Positions 26,561 to 38,643 of a stretch of 64,000 nucleotides of DNA are shown piece by piece. Every line of letters begins with the position of its first letter. Positions within the stretch are counted from its first letter, which is position 1. The DNA is from Phytoactinopolyspora halophila (lineage in GTDB: Bacteria > Actinomycetota > Actinomycetes > Jiangellales > Jiangellaceae), in contig NZ_QMIG01000017.1 in assembly GCF_003287285.1 (NCBI RefSeq), forward strand, positions 46,117 through 110,116. Direction: 5' to 3'. The notes beneath the pieces were generated by a model. The model was given only the letters and a program-made list of their open reading frames with translations, was not told the origin of the DNA and did no database searches. The position numbers and the translations under genes are program-made.

Positions 26561-28603
26561 CTCCCGGCCGGCCACGGTGACGCTCCACCGGGAGTCGACG
26601 AGGTCGTCGACGAGCAGGACGACAGGCTCGGAGCCCACGCCCGCCAGTGACTCGCGCATCGTCTCACCGACCCGCCACCGTCCCCACACCTCGGCCAACC
26701 GGAACGCGCTGTTTCCGGCCGGCTCCTCCGGCGGCGCGCCCCCGATGTCGTCCAGGGCTCCCAGCTCGGCCAGCCGGCCGGTGGCGGCCAGCGACGACCC
26801 CACCGATGCGACCAGCTGCGGGCGCGTGCTCGACGGGATCCACGCCACGGCGTGCGGGCGCTGTTCCCAATCCCACGCCCGCAGCACCTCGACGCAGGCC
26901 GCCAGCAACGCGTCCGGTGCCGGGCCGTCGGTGCCCGCGAACAGTTCGCGCAGGCGCTGTCCCCAGCCGAGCCCGGTGAGGCGCGCCACGGCCCGCCCGG
27001 GCTCCACGCGATCCGTGTCGGCGATCTTCCCGCGGAGGTCGATGCCCAGCCGCTCCATGCCCGACGGCCACTGCGCGCGGGGTTCGATGACGACGCCGGG
27101 CTGGTCGAGAGCGCCGCGGGCGTGCGAGCGGGCCTCGTCGGGAATCGCATGCGGATACCACGCACCCGCGCACACGTCGCATCGCCCGCACGGCGCCGCC
27201 GTCGGATCGTCCAGAACCTCCTGCAGGAACTCCATCCGGCATTGCTCGCCTCGCTGGTAGGCCAGCATCAGCTCGGCCTCGTGCGCCCGCGCCCGGGCGA
27301 CGCGCTCGTAACGCTCGGTGTCGTATTCCCACGGCACGCCCGTGGACTCCCAGCCACCACGAACCCGGCGCACCGCTCCCTCGACGTCGAGCACCTTCAG
27401 CAACAGCTCCAGCCGGGTGCGCCGGACGTCGGCGACGGTCTCCAGTGCCGCCGTGGACATGGGTTCACCGGCACTGTTCAGCGCGCTGAGCACGGCGTGC
27501 GCCTGATCGGGTTTGGGCATCGAGGCGGTGGCGAAGTAGCGCCAGATCTCGGCATCCTGCGGGCTCGGCAGCAGCAAGACATCGGCCCGTTCAGTGGCCC
27601 GGCCGGCCCGGCCGACCTGCTGGTAGTACGCGACCGGTGACGACGGCGCCCCGAGATGGACGACGAAGCCGAGATCGGGCTTGTCGAACCCCATCCCAAG
27701 TGCACTGGTGGCAACCAGCGCCTTGACCTCGTTGTGCAGCAGGGCACGTTCGGCATCGACGCGGTCGGCCGGGTCGGTGCGGCCGGTGTAGGCGCGGACC
27801 TCGTAGCCGGCGTCGCGCAACATGGCGGCCGTGTCTTCGGCATCGGACACCGTCAGCGCGTACACGATGCCGCTGCCGGGCAGCTCGTGCAGATGGGCGA
27901 CGAGCCAGCCGAGCCGCTCCTCGGATGAGCCAAGCGGCAACACCCCCAGGCGCAGGCTGTCCCGGGCCAGCGAGCCGCGCAGCGTCTGGACCGTGGCGCC
28001 GCCGCTGCCGAGCTGCTCGGCCACGTCGGCCACCACCCGGGCGTTGGCCGTAGCGGTCGTGGCCAGAACCGGGGTGCCCTCCGGGAGCGAGTCCAGCAGA
28101 TCGCGGATGCGGCGGTAGTCGGGCCGGAAGTCGTGCCCCCAATCGGAGACGCAGTGGGCTTCGTCGACGACGACCAGCCCGGCCCGCCCGGACAGCTCCG
28201 GCAGCTGTTCCTCCCGGAACCGCGGATTGTTCAGCCGTTCCGGGCTGACGAGCAGCACGTCCACGGCGTCGTCGGCGAGCGCCTTGGTGATCTCGGCCCA
28301 CTCGTCGGCGTTCGCGGAGTTGATGGTGACCGCCCGGATTCCGGCGCGTTCCGCCGCGGCGATCTGATCGCGCATGAGGGCCAGCAACGGCGACACGATC
28401 ACCGTCGGACCCAGCCCTCGCGCCCGCAACAACCCGGTGGTGACGAAGTACACGGCCGACTTGCCCCAGCCGGTGCGCTGCACCACGAGGACGCGATTCC
28501 CGTGCTCGACGAGCCCCTGCACCGCGTCCCACTGCCCGTCCCGGAACTCCGCCGACGAATCGCCGACCAGGCGACGCAGCAGGTTCTCGGCCTCATCGCG
28601 CAT
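26504..28603 (-). CDS. RecQ-family DNA helicase with C-terminal phosphoribosyltransferase-like domain
   Basis: 699 residues. The helicase core shows motif 0 FRDGQWDAVQ, Walker A variant QRTGWGKSAVYF, DEAHCVSDWGHDFRPDY (motif II and aromatic loop), TATAN (III), and ALGMGFDKPDLGFVVHLGAPSS to QQVGRAGR (V-VI). A cysteine cluster (QC, then CGRCDVCAGAWY) near residue 485 forms the RecQ zinc site. The last 70 residues contain VVLLVDDLVDSRWSVTVAGREL, the PRPP-loop pattern of a phosphoribosyltransferase-like domain, a fusion seen in actinobacterial RecQ-like proteins. ATG 28603 is chosen because GGAGG lies six bases upstream; ATG 28609 abuts it. Likely acts in DNA repair. Confidence 0.9.
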   Translation of the reverse strand: MRDEAENLLRRLVGDSSAEFRDGQWDAVQGLVEHGNRVLVVQRTGWGKSAVYFVTTGLLRARGLGPTVIVSPLLALMRDQIAAAERAGIRAVTINSANADEWAEITKALADDAVDVLLVSPERLNNPRFREEQLPELSGRAGLVVVDEAHCVSDWGHDFRPDYRRIRDLLDSLPEGTPVLATTATANARVVADVAEQLGSGGATVQTLRGSLARDSLRLGVLPLGSSEERLGWLVAHLHELPGSGIVYALTVSDAEDTAAMLRDAGYEVRAYTGRTDPADRVDAERALLHNEVKALVATSALGMGFDKPDLGFVVHLGAPSSPVAYYQQVGRAGRATERADVLLLPSPQDAEIWRYFATASMPKPDQAHAVLSALNSAGEPMSTAALETVADVRRTRLELLLKVLDVEGAVRRVRGGWESTGVPWEYDTERYERVARARAHEAELMLAYQRGEQCRMEFLQEVLDDPTAAPCGRCDVCAGAWYPHAIPDEARSHARGALDQPGVVIEPRAQWPSGMERLGIDLRGKIADTDRVEPGRAVARLTGLGWGQRLRELFAGTDGPAPDALLAACVEVLRAWDWEQRPHAVAWIPSSTRPQLVASVGSSLAATGRLAELGALDDIGGAPPEEPAGNSAFRLAEVWGRWRVGETMRESLAGVGSEPVVLLVDDLVDSRWSVTVAGRELRRAGAARVLPFALAVSA

Positions 28604-28820
28604 CGTCATCCTCCCGGTATCGCTCGGCCTATATCATCACCTCAAGCTCCCGTAGTACAGCCGCTCGAGTTGAGTATTCTGTGCCTGTCGATGGTGTGGT
28701 GATCTGTGCGGCGTTCCGGCCCGGTGCCGCGGGGAGAAACAGTCGTGATAGCGGCCGATTCTGCACGCACGGGTGCCGCGTCTCCACGCACAGGTAGCGG
28801 AAACGGCGGCGCCGGAACGT

Positions 28821-32220
<3,400 letters not shown>

Positions 32221-32285
32221 CGAGCCTACGTGACGGTGCACGGCAGTAGTGTCGTAGTGACAAGAGACAAAAGGGGGACGATCAC

Positions 32286-33263
32286 ATGTCCGAGTCCGCG
32301 ATCCAGCTACGCGGGCTGACGAAGACCTTCGATGCCGTCGAGGCAGTACGCGGTATCGATCTCGATGTGGGCGAGGGCGAGTTGTTCGGCTTTCTCGGGC
32401 CCAACGGAGCCGGGAAGAGCACCACCATCAACATCTTGTGCACACTCACCAAAGCCACCTCGGGATCGGCCGTCGTAGCCGGGCACGACGTCAGCGTCGA
32501 GCGTGCCGCGGTACGCGGCCGCATCGGTCTGGTCTTCCAGGAGCCCACACTGGACACGTATCTCACGGCCGAGCAGAACTTGCACTTTCACGGCGAGCTC
32601 TACGGCGTCCCACGGGCCCGGCTGCGCGAGCGCATGGACGACGTCCTGACCATGGTCGGGCTCTCTGAACGCCGCAAGGATCTGGTACAGACCTTCTCTG
32701 GCGGCATGCGCCGCCGGCTCGAAATCGCCCGGGGTCTGCTGCATTTTCCAAAGGTGCTGTTTCTCGACGAGCCCACCATCGGCCTGGACCCGCAGACCCG
32801 CGCCGCCATCTGGGATTACGTCGGCAAGCTACGGCAGACTGAAGACATCACGATCTTCGTCACCACGCATTACATGGAGGAAGCCGAGTACTGCGACCGG
32901 ATCGCGATCATCGACGGCGGCGAGATCGTCGCCATCGACACACCGGAAGCCCTGAAGGGCACCATCGGCGCCGACCGGGTACAGATTCACACCAACGACG
33001 ACGACGCGGCCATCGCCCAGCTCGGTGACCGGCTCGGAGTCGACGCCGCAGTGCACGAAGGCATGGTCACCTTTGCCGTCCCCCAGGGTGCGCAGTTCGT
33101 GCCACGGCTCTTCGCCGCGCTGAATGTCGAGATCAACACGGTAACGATCACCCGGCCGAGTCTCGACGACGTGTTCATGGCCTACACCGGCCGCACCATC
33201 CGCGATGCCGAGGAAAGTGGCGGCTCGCAGCACCCGTTTCGTCTCATGGCAGGTAAGAGATGA
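32286..33263 (+). CDS. ABC transporter ATP-binding protein, drug-resistance (DrrA) type
   Basis: 325 residues. Walker A GPNGAGKST, Q-loop VFQEPTLDTYLTAEQNL, signature FSGGMRRRLEIARGL, Walker B VLFLDEPTIGLDPQ and switch His in VTTHYMEEAEYC, all as in daunorubicin-resistance ATPases. The DrrA-type C-terminal domain follows (residues 220-300). AAGGGGG lies 10-15 bases before the ATG. The stop overlaps the permease start (ATGA). The pair should export a lipid, antibiotic or other hydrophobic compound. Confidence 0.93.
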   Translation: MSESAIQLRGLTKTFDAVEAVRGIDLDVGEGELFGFLGPNGAGKSTTINILCTLTKATSGSAVVAGHDVSVERAAVRGRIGLVFQEPTLDTYLTAEQNLHFHGELYGVPRARLRERMDDVLTMVGLSERRKDLVQTFSGGMRRRLEIARGLLHFPKVLFLDEPTIGLDPQTRAAIWDYVGKLRQTEDITIFVTTHYMEEAEYCDRIAIIDGGEIVAIDTPEALKGTIGADRVQIHTNDDDAAIAQLGDRLGVDAAVHEGMVTFAVPQGAQFVPRLFAALNVEINTVTITRPSLDDVFMAYTGRTIRDAEESGGSQHPFRLMAGKR

Positions 33264-34123
33264 CCACACGCACCGACACACCCGCCGTCCCGATCGTGCC
33301 CGTCGCTGCTGGCCCGGCGCACGAGCTGCGTTCGGCCATGATGGTCTGGCGGCGGGAGATGGTCCGGTTCCGGCACGACCGCGCCCGCATGATCGTGATG
33401 TTGCTGCAGCCCTTGCTGTTCCTGTTCGTCATGGGGACCGGGCTGAGCAGCATCGTCGAAACCGGCGGCGACGTCGATTTCCGGACCTTCCTGTTCCCCG
33501 GCGTATTGGCGATGTCGGTGCTTTTCAGCGCCGCGTTCGCCGGAGTTTCCCTGGTGTGGGATCGCGAATTCGGGTTCTTGCGCGAGATGCTCGTCGCGCC
33601 GGTCAGCAAGTTCGCCATCATCGGCGGGAAATGCCTGGGTGGTTCCACGGTGGCCACCCTGCAGAGCGTCGTCCTGCTCGCGTTGGCCGGGCTCGTCGGC
33701 GTTCCCTACAACCCCATGCTCATGATCCAGCTTCTGGGCCTGCTGTTCGTGGGCGCGTTCATGCTGACCGCGCTGGGAGTGCTGCTGTCCGCCCGGATCA
33801 AGCAGATTCAGACCGCGATGCCAACGAGCCAGCTCATCATCATGCCGATGATGTTCCTCTCCGGTGCGCTGTTCCCGATGGCGAACCTCCCGGACTGGCT
33901 GGCCGTGCTCACCAAGCTCAATCCGCTCACCTACGTGGTCCAGCCCATGCGCGCGGCCATCTTCGACCACATGGACGTTCCGGACGGCGCCCGCGAGCTG
34001 CTCGACCCCAGCATCACGTGGTTCGGAGCCACCATACCCGTCGGCGTGCAGATTCTGGTGGCCGCCGGCTTCGCCGTCGCCGTCCTCACGGCCGGCGTGC
34101 TGGCCTTCAAGCGCACCGATTGA
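33260..34123 (+). CDS. ABC-2 type transporter permease (DrrB type)
   Basis: 287 residues with six hydrophobic segments. It shows the ABC-2 pattern: cytoplasmic start to MVWRREMVRFRHDRARMI, a first helix pair from residue 50, VWDREFGFLREMLVAPVSK (the conserved DREFGTLREMLVAPV-type loop), then MMFLSGALFPMANLPDWL, characteristic of DrrB. Coupled to the ATPase gene by a four-base overlap. It forms the membrane part of the exporter. Confidence 0.93.
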   Translation: MTTRTDTPAVPIVPVAAGPAHELRSAMMVWRREMVRFRHDRARMIVMLLQPLLFLFVMGTGLSSIVETGGDVDFRTFLFPGVLAMSVLFSAAFAGVSLVWDREFGFLREMLVAPVSKFAIIGGKCLGGSTVATLQSVVLLALAGLVGVPYNPMLMIQLLGLLFVGAFMLTALGVLLSARIKQIQTAMPTSQLIIMPMMFLSGALFPMANLPDWLAVLTKLNPLTYVVQPMRAAIFDHMDVPDGARELLDPSITWFGATIPVGVQILVAAGFAVAVLTAGVLAFKRTD

Positions 34124-34141
34124 GCACGCCATCCCGACGTC

Positions 34142-34176
34142 ATGCCGGCCGCCGCCAGCCCGGCGCCGGCCGGCAT
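34142..34176. terminator. Terminator between convergent genes
   Basis: Ten-base perfect arms 34142-34151 and 34167-34176 (ATGCCGGCCG and complement) with a 15-base loop, after the DrrB-type stop and before the convergent hydrolase gene ends at 34316. Confidence 0.55.
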
Positions 34177-34315
34177 CCGCACCCCAGCGGGCAGGCACCT
34201 ACTTCGATGCCCAGGCGTGCGTTTATAGCCCGTGACGGCGTCTTTCCCGCACGTCTGGACATCGACGTTCAGATCGGGCCACCGTCCATGCGCCGCTGGT
34301 TCCCGACACCGCCGG

Positions 34316-35185
34316 TCAGCCGAGATGCGTGCGCAACCAGGCAACGGCCTGCCGGTCCACTTCTGCCGCATACCGCGTCTGTGGTGCCGGTTCGACGCCG
34401 GGCTCTTCGGCCAGCGCGTGCCCCATACCTGCGATCTCGACCAGCTCGATCCGCTCGTCGTCGGCATAGAGCTCGCGCAGCTTCTCGCGCAGCGCCGCAG
34501 CCGGAACGCGAAATCCGTCCGCGTCGTCCTGCTCGCCGACGGCGAGCAGCACGGCAGGCTCACCTGCCTCGACGAACTCGGCCGCCCGGGCGACGACGTC
34601 TAGCCGCTCCGCGATACGGGACGACTCGTCAGACCACGTGTAGGTGAACCCGAACTGGCGAGCCATCGCGTCCACCGACTGGCGTAGTTGGATCAGCGGA
34701 CTCACCAGGACGGCGGCGCTCGCCACCACGCGCTGTTCGAGGAGCACCTGCAGGGCAACCGCGGCCCCGATGGACCCACCCACCAGGCCGATCGGGCCCG
34801 CACCGAGATCGAATCGGGAACGCAGCGTGGCGAACGCGTCTGGAAACTCCTCCACAGCCTGCGAGACCACCGGACCTTGCAGGTTGAGCACCGCGTCCTC
34901 GTAGCCGAGCCGCATCAGCTCGTCAACCCCTCCCTCAGGAAGGCGCGACCCGCTCAGTGGCAGGCCCATATAGATCCGCCACGCGTCGAGGTCGTTCATC
35001 GGCAGCGCCGCGGCGAACGCGGCCTCGGTTCGTGGAGCATCCATCATGTGCCAGGCCACCACCGCGGGGGCCGAGGGCCTCGGTCCTCCGGCGGGAGGGA
35101 CGGCGATGAAGGGAACTCCGGCGGCTACGCCGGACACGGCCTCGTTGGTGGCAGGTTCATTGGCGGGTTCATTGGTGGCAGGCAT
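34316..35185 (-). CDS. Alpha/beta hydrolase
   Basis: 289 residues from ATG 35185 (GAGGGG upstream). The nucleophile elbow is VGGSIGAAVALQVL near residue 138 (GGSIG in place of GxSxG order, Ser central). A later Asp lies in LLAVGEQDDADGF, and the final His in AGMGHALAEE. The first 30 residues are a low-complexity stretch (ATNEPANEPATNEA) of repeated Asn/Glu/Pro/Ala. It diverges from a TetR regulator gene with a shared operator, so it is probably induced by that regulator's ligand. The substrate is unknown. Confidence 0.85.
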   Translation of the reverse strand: MPATNEPANEPATNEAVSGVAAGVPFIAVPPAGGPRPSAPAVVAWHMMDAPRTEAAFAAALPMNDLDAWRIYMGLPLSGSRLPEGGVDELMRLGYEDAVLNLQGPVVSQAVEEFPDAFATLRSRFDLGAGPIGLVGGSIGAAVALQVLLEQRVVASAAVLVSPLIQLRQSVDAMARQFGFTYTWSDESSRIAERLDVVARAAEFVEAGEPAVLLAVGEQDDADGFRVPAAALREKLRELYADDERIELVEIAGMGHALAEEPGVEPAPQTRYAAEVDRQAVAWLRTHLG

Positions 35186-35205
35186 CGGGTGCCCCTCTCG
35201 CGAGT

Positions 35206-35236
35206 TGTACACCGTTCAATTATTGGACAGTGTACA
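35206..35236. promoter_or_regulatory. Operator between divergent hydrolase and TetR genes
   Basis: Inverted repeat TGTACACCGTTC (35206-35217) and GGACAGTGTACA (35225-35236), 10 of 12 positions symmetric with an AATTATT spacer. It lies 20 bases from the hydrolase ATG and 8 bases from the TetR ATG, and almost certainly binds the TetR protein encoded next to it, repressing both genes. Confidence 0.7.
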
Positions 35237-35244
35237 GTTTAACC

Positions 35245-35847
35245 ATGGGAGATACCAGAGCTCCAGGCCAGCGAGCCGGCCTCACCCGGGACGCGATCTT
35301 GCGATGCGCCCGCGACGTACTCTCCGAACAGGGCATCGATGGGCTGACAATGCGCTCGGTGGCCCGTCGCCTCGGCGTCGCACCCAATTCCCTCTACAGC
35401 CACGTGGCCGGAAAGGACACGCTCGTCGACGACCTCCTCGACGACGTTCTCGGAGAGGTGGCCGAACCGAGGACCACCGAGCCAGCCGCGGGACTGCGCC
35501 AGATCATGACGTCGACCTACGAGGTCCTGCTGCGCCACCCAGATCTCGTGCCGCTGTATCTGGCCCGGCAGGGCAGCCGGGGCGGCAACGCGCAGCGCCT
35601 GGGGGAGATCATGCTGGATTTGCTCGACGCTGCGGGCATCGCCGGACCCGAAGCTCAGGAAGCTCGCCGCGTTCTCATCGTCTACACGATCGGCTTCGCC
35701 GCCATGACCACTGGATCCACCTCCGATGCGGCCACGTCGTTACTGTCGCGCGACGTGCTCGCCGCCAACTTCACGACGGGCCTCGACTGGCTCCTGGAGG
35801 GGATCCTGGCAACATCCGACAACCAGTTGCCGCCACACTCACTCTGA
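35245..35847 (+). CDS. TetR family transcriptional regulator
   Basis: 200 residues. The N-terminal helix-turn-helix reads LTRDAILRCARDVLSEQGID and then LTMRSVARRLGVAPNSLYSHVAGKDTLVDDLLDDV, a classical TetR DNA-binding domain. The remainder is all-helical ligand domain of the TetR C-terminal type. ATG 35245 lies eight bases downstream of the operator palindrome, so its own transcript is likely very short-leadered and autoregulated. It probably controls the divergent alpha/beta hydrolase gene. Confidence 0.93.
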   Translation: MGDTRAPGQRAGLTRDAILRCARDVLSEQGIDGLTMRSVARRLGVAPNSLYSHVAGKDTLVDDLLDDVLGEVAEPRTTEPAAGLRQIMTSTYEVLLRHPDLVPLYLARQGSRGGNAQRLGEIMLDLLDAAGIAGPEAQEARRVLIVYTIGFAAMTTGSTSDAATSLLSRDVLAANFTTGLDWLLEGILATSDNQLPPHSL

Positions 35848-36006
35848 TCAGCCATTGATGCCGTGTTCACCATCTGGAACTGTGGCGCTGAACGTGACGA
35901 CTCGGGGGATGGACGTTCCGGCTCGACCCTGCTCGATGCCGCTGAAAACGGAGACCGCCCGCACCACGGAGCTCACCGGTTCAAGCCAGGTTCCAGGAGG
36001 ATCGAC

Positions 36007-37899
36007 ATGGTCAAGATCCCATTTCACCGGCTCGTTTCCACGGTACTCGCCCCCGTCCTCGGCCTATCGCTGTCAGCGGCTGTGCCCGTGGGCGCCGGCG
36101 CTCATGGGCACGACCACGACGACGATCATGGTGGCGGGAGCGCTCACGTAACCTTCGGCACGACGCCGGACACCATCCGCGCCGGCCGGACCGTGCCGCT
36201 GCAGTTCACCGTCACCGGGGCCGACGGCACGATTTCTGCCACCGTCACCGCGCCCGACGGGCAGGGCACCGAACTCGATCTACGAGCCGGGCCACGCGAT
36301 CGGTACATCACACTGGTGAGCACGGAGCGCGAGATGCCGGGCTACTACGAGGTGGCCGTCCGGGACGGTGGCGAGCCGATCGGCACGGTCGCCTTCCCCG
36401 CGTTCGGTGGCCCGCCCGGCAAGGGAGCCGACGTCACGCTCCTGCACGACACCCATTTCCACGGCGCGTTCCATCACGACGCGGACACCGGCGTCTCCGA
36501 GATCGCCCAATACATGGCGCTCGTCGAGGAACGCAAGGACGCCTTACCCCATGCACTGTTCACCGGCAACGGTGACGATATCGCCCCGTCCCTGCTCGCC
36601 GGCGTGTTCCACGGCGAGCACATGATCGAGGCACTCAACGCGTCTCCGTTGGATGTCGATACCTTCGGCAATCACGATTTCGACTTCGGCCCGGAGAACC
36701 TCCGCGAGCGGATCGCCGAAAGCGAATTCCCCTGGGTGACGGCCAATGTTCGCGACATCGACTCCGGAGAGCCATTCGCCGCGGACCTCGGCGTGGAGCC
36801 ATTCATGCTCGTCGATGTTCAGGGGGTGGATGTCGGCATCACCGGGCTCGGTCCCGAGAACATGGCCGACGTCACGTCGCTGGGGCCGGACACCGAGCAG
36901 ATTCCGGCCATCGACGCGATGGAAGAGGTCGTGCCCGACATGCGCGACGCCGGCGCCGACCTCGTCGTCGTCACTTCCCACCTGTGCGGCCCCGATGCCC
37001 GCGAGCTCGCTGCCACTGTGGACGGCATCGACGCCATTGTCGGTGATCACTGCGCCGAGGTGCTGGAACAACCCGAGATCATCAACGACACGCTCGTGTC
37101 GTTCGTCGGCGACGAGTTCGACCTTCTCGGCGAGCTGCGCATGCAAGTCGAGGACGGCGAGATCGTCGACCATCACTTCACCAGCCACGAGCTCCCACCC
37201 GACATCGCTCCCAGCCCGGAGGTCCAGCACATCGTCGACACCTGGGAAACCAAGCTCGACGAGGCGTTCGGCGAGGTCATCGGCTTCCGGCTGCACGAGT
37301 GGGATGTTCGAGCGGCCCAGGTCCGCAGCACGGAGACCGGCTTCGCGAACTACATCGCCGACACGATCCGCATGACGGTGGATGCAGACGTCGCACTGCA
37401 GAACGGCGGTGGCATCCGTAGCGATCGGGTCTTCCCCGCCGAGACGGACATCACGCGGCGCGATGTCATCGACGTTCTGCCGTTCCCGAACACGGTTGTC
37501 ATGGTCGAGGTCGACGGTGCCACCATCCTCGAGGCGCTGGAACACGGCGTGAGCCGGGTCGAGGCCGGTGATGGCCGGTTCCCGCAGGTCAGCGGCATGC
37601 GCTATGTCTGGGACCCGGACGGGGAACCGCGGGATCCGGAGAACCCGGAGTCCCAGCCCGGCGAACGGATCGTCGACGTCACGATCGGCGGCGAACCACT
37701 CGACCCCGACGCGACGTACACGCTGGCCACGAACGACTTCCTGCTGGGCGGCGGGGACGGCTACGCGATGCTGGCCGATGGCGAGGTGCTCGTCGGACCC
37801 GGTGAGGGACGTTTGCTCTCCGAGGTGGTGACGGATCGCATCGTCTCCGAAGGGGAAGTCGAGTCCGAGACCGACGGCCGCATCTCCCGGGTCGAATAG
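36007..37899 (+). CDS. Secreted 5'-nucleotidase/2',3'-cyclic phosphodiesterase family protein (UshA-like)
   Basis: 630 residues with a signal peptide (basic start, hydrophobic core VLAPVLGLSLSAAVPVGAGA). Immediately after it comes a histidine/aspartate run (HGHDHDDDH) that may bind metal. A beta-rich region fills about 40-135. The metallophosphatase domain follows: TLLHDTHFHG, FTGNGDDIAPS and FGNHDFDFG supply metal ligands, and TSHLCGPDARELA the later ones. The 5'-nucleotidase C-terminal domain has VALQNGGGIRSD and NDFLLGGGDGYAML. It should release phosphate from extracellular nucleotides. ATG 36007 is backed by AGGAGG at six bases. Confidence 0.92.
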   Translation: MVKIPFHRLVSTVLAPVLGLSLSAAVPVGAGAHGHDHDDDHGGGSAHVTFGTTPDTIRAGRTVPLQFTVTGADGTISATVTAPDGQGTELDLRAGPRDRYITLVSTEREMPGYYEVAVRDGGEPIGTVAFPAFGGPPGKGADVTLLHDTHFHGAFHHDADTGVSEIAQYMALVEERKDALPHALFTGNGDDIAPSLLAGVFHGEHMIEALNASPLDVDTFGNHDFDFGPENLRERIAESEFPWVTANVRDIDSGEPFAADLGVEPFMLVDVQGVDVGITGLGPENMADVTSLGPDTEQIPAIDAMEEVVPDMRDAGADLVVVTSHLCGPDARELAATVDGIDAIVGDHCAEVLEQPEIINDTLVSFVGDEFDLLGELRMQVEDGEIVDHHFTSHELPPDIAPSPEVQHIVDTWETKLDEAFGEVIGFRLHEWDVRAAQVRSTETGFANYIADTIRMTVDADVALQNGGGIRSDRVFPAETDITRRDVIDVLPFPNTVVMVEVDGATILEALEHGVSRVEAGDGRFPQVSGMRYVWDPDGEPRDPENPESQPGERIVDVTIGGEPLDPDATYTLATNDFLLGGGDGYAMLADGEVLVGPGEGRLLSEVVTDRIVSEGEVESETDGRISRVE

Positions 37900-37901
37900 C
37901 T

Positions 37902-37923
37902 GCACGAACGGTCGTGCTATTAT
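37902..37923 (+). promoter_or_regulatory. Operator/-10 box of the second TetR gene
   Basis: Palindrome GCACGA-ACGG-TCGTGC at 37902-37917, directly followed by TATTAT (37918-37923), a good -10 box. The ATG of the TetR gene starts six bases after the -10, so the mRNA is predicted to be leaderless and repressed by its own product sitting on the palindrome. Confidence 0.6.
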
Positions 37924-37929
37924 GGCTCC

Positions 37930-38616
37930 ATGGGCAAGGGTGCTGAGACCCGCCAGGAGATCCTCCGGCACGGCGTGACGAGCGCCTACCACGTCGGCCT
38001 CGCCGGGCTGACCATCGGCAAACTTGCCCTGCACACCGGGATGTCCAAGAGCGGCCTGTTCGCCCACTTCCAGTCGAAGGAGGGCCTGCAGCTCGAGGTG
38101 CTCGCGCAAGCGCGCGCCGACTTCATCGACACCGTGATCCGCCCTGCGCTCGCCGTTCCACGCGGCGAGCGCAGGGTCCGGGAACTCTTCGAGCGCTGGA
38201 TCAACTGCGGCCTCCTCCGCCGGCCCGGTGGATGCCTGTTCGTCAAGGCCGCCACCGAACTCGACGAGCAGGAGGGGCCGGTGCGGGAACGCCTGTCCCA
38301 AGACCATCGCGATCTCCTCGACACGATCGCCCAGGTGTTCCGCACCGGCATCGCCGAAGGCGAATTCCGTGACGATGCCGATCCCCACCAGTTCGCGTAC
38401 GAGCTGAACAGCATCATGCTCGGCTTCTACCATGCGCATCGCCTGCTTCGTGACGATGCCGCCGAACGGCGGGCACGGCGCGCCTTTGACGCGCTCCTCG
38501 ACGCGGCCCGTGCGCAGCCCACCAAACCCGTCTCCACCGAACCCGTCAGCACACCCGACCCCGTCGCCACCCAACCCTCCAGCAGTTCCGGCGGCGACGA
38601 CGCCCCGCCATCCTGA
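37930..38616 (+). CDS. TetR/AcrR family transcriptional regulator
   Basis: 228 residues. The helix-turn-helix domain runs TRQEILRHGVTSAYHVGLAG, then LTIGKLALHTGMSKSGLFAHFQSKEGLQLEVL. The ligand domain has CGLLRRPGGCLFVKAATELDEQEGPV, a feature of the AcrR/TetR_C-type group. The C-terminal 35 residues are a Pro/Thr/Ser-rich disordered tail. No ribosome binding site is seen before the ATG; leaderless translation fits the promoter position. It is followed 27 bases later by an alpha/beta hydrolase gene, which it may control in the same transcript. Confidence 0.92.
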   Translation: MGKGAETRQEILRHGVTSAYHVGLAGLTIGKLALHTGMSKSGLFAHFQSKEGLQLEVLAQARADFIDTVIRPALAVPRGERRVRELFERWINCGLLRRPGGCLFVKAATELDEQEGPVRERLSQDHRDLLDTIAQVFRTGIAEGEFRDDADPHQFAYELNSIMLGFYHAHRLLRDDAAERRARRAFDALLDAARAQPTKPVSTEPVSTPDPVATQPSSSSGGDDAPPS

Positions 38617-38643
38617 TCCCCCACACCCATGCGAGGTCTTGCC

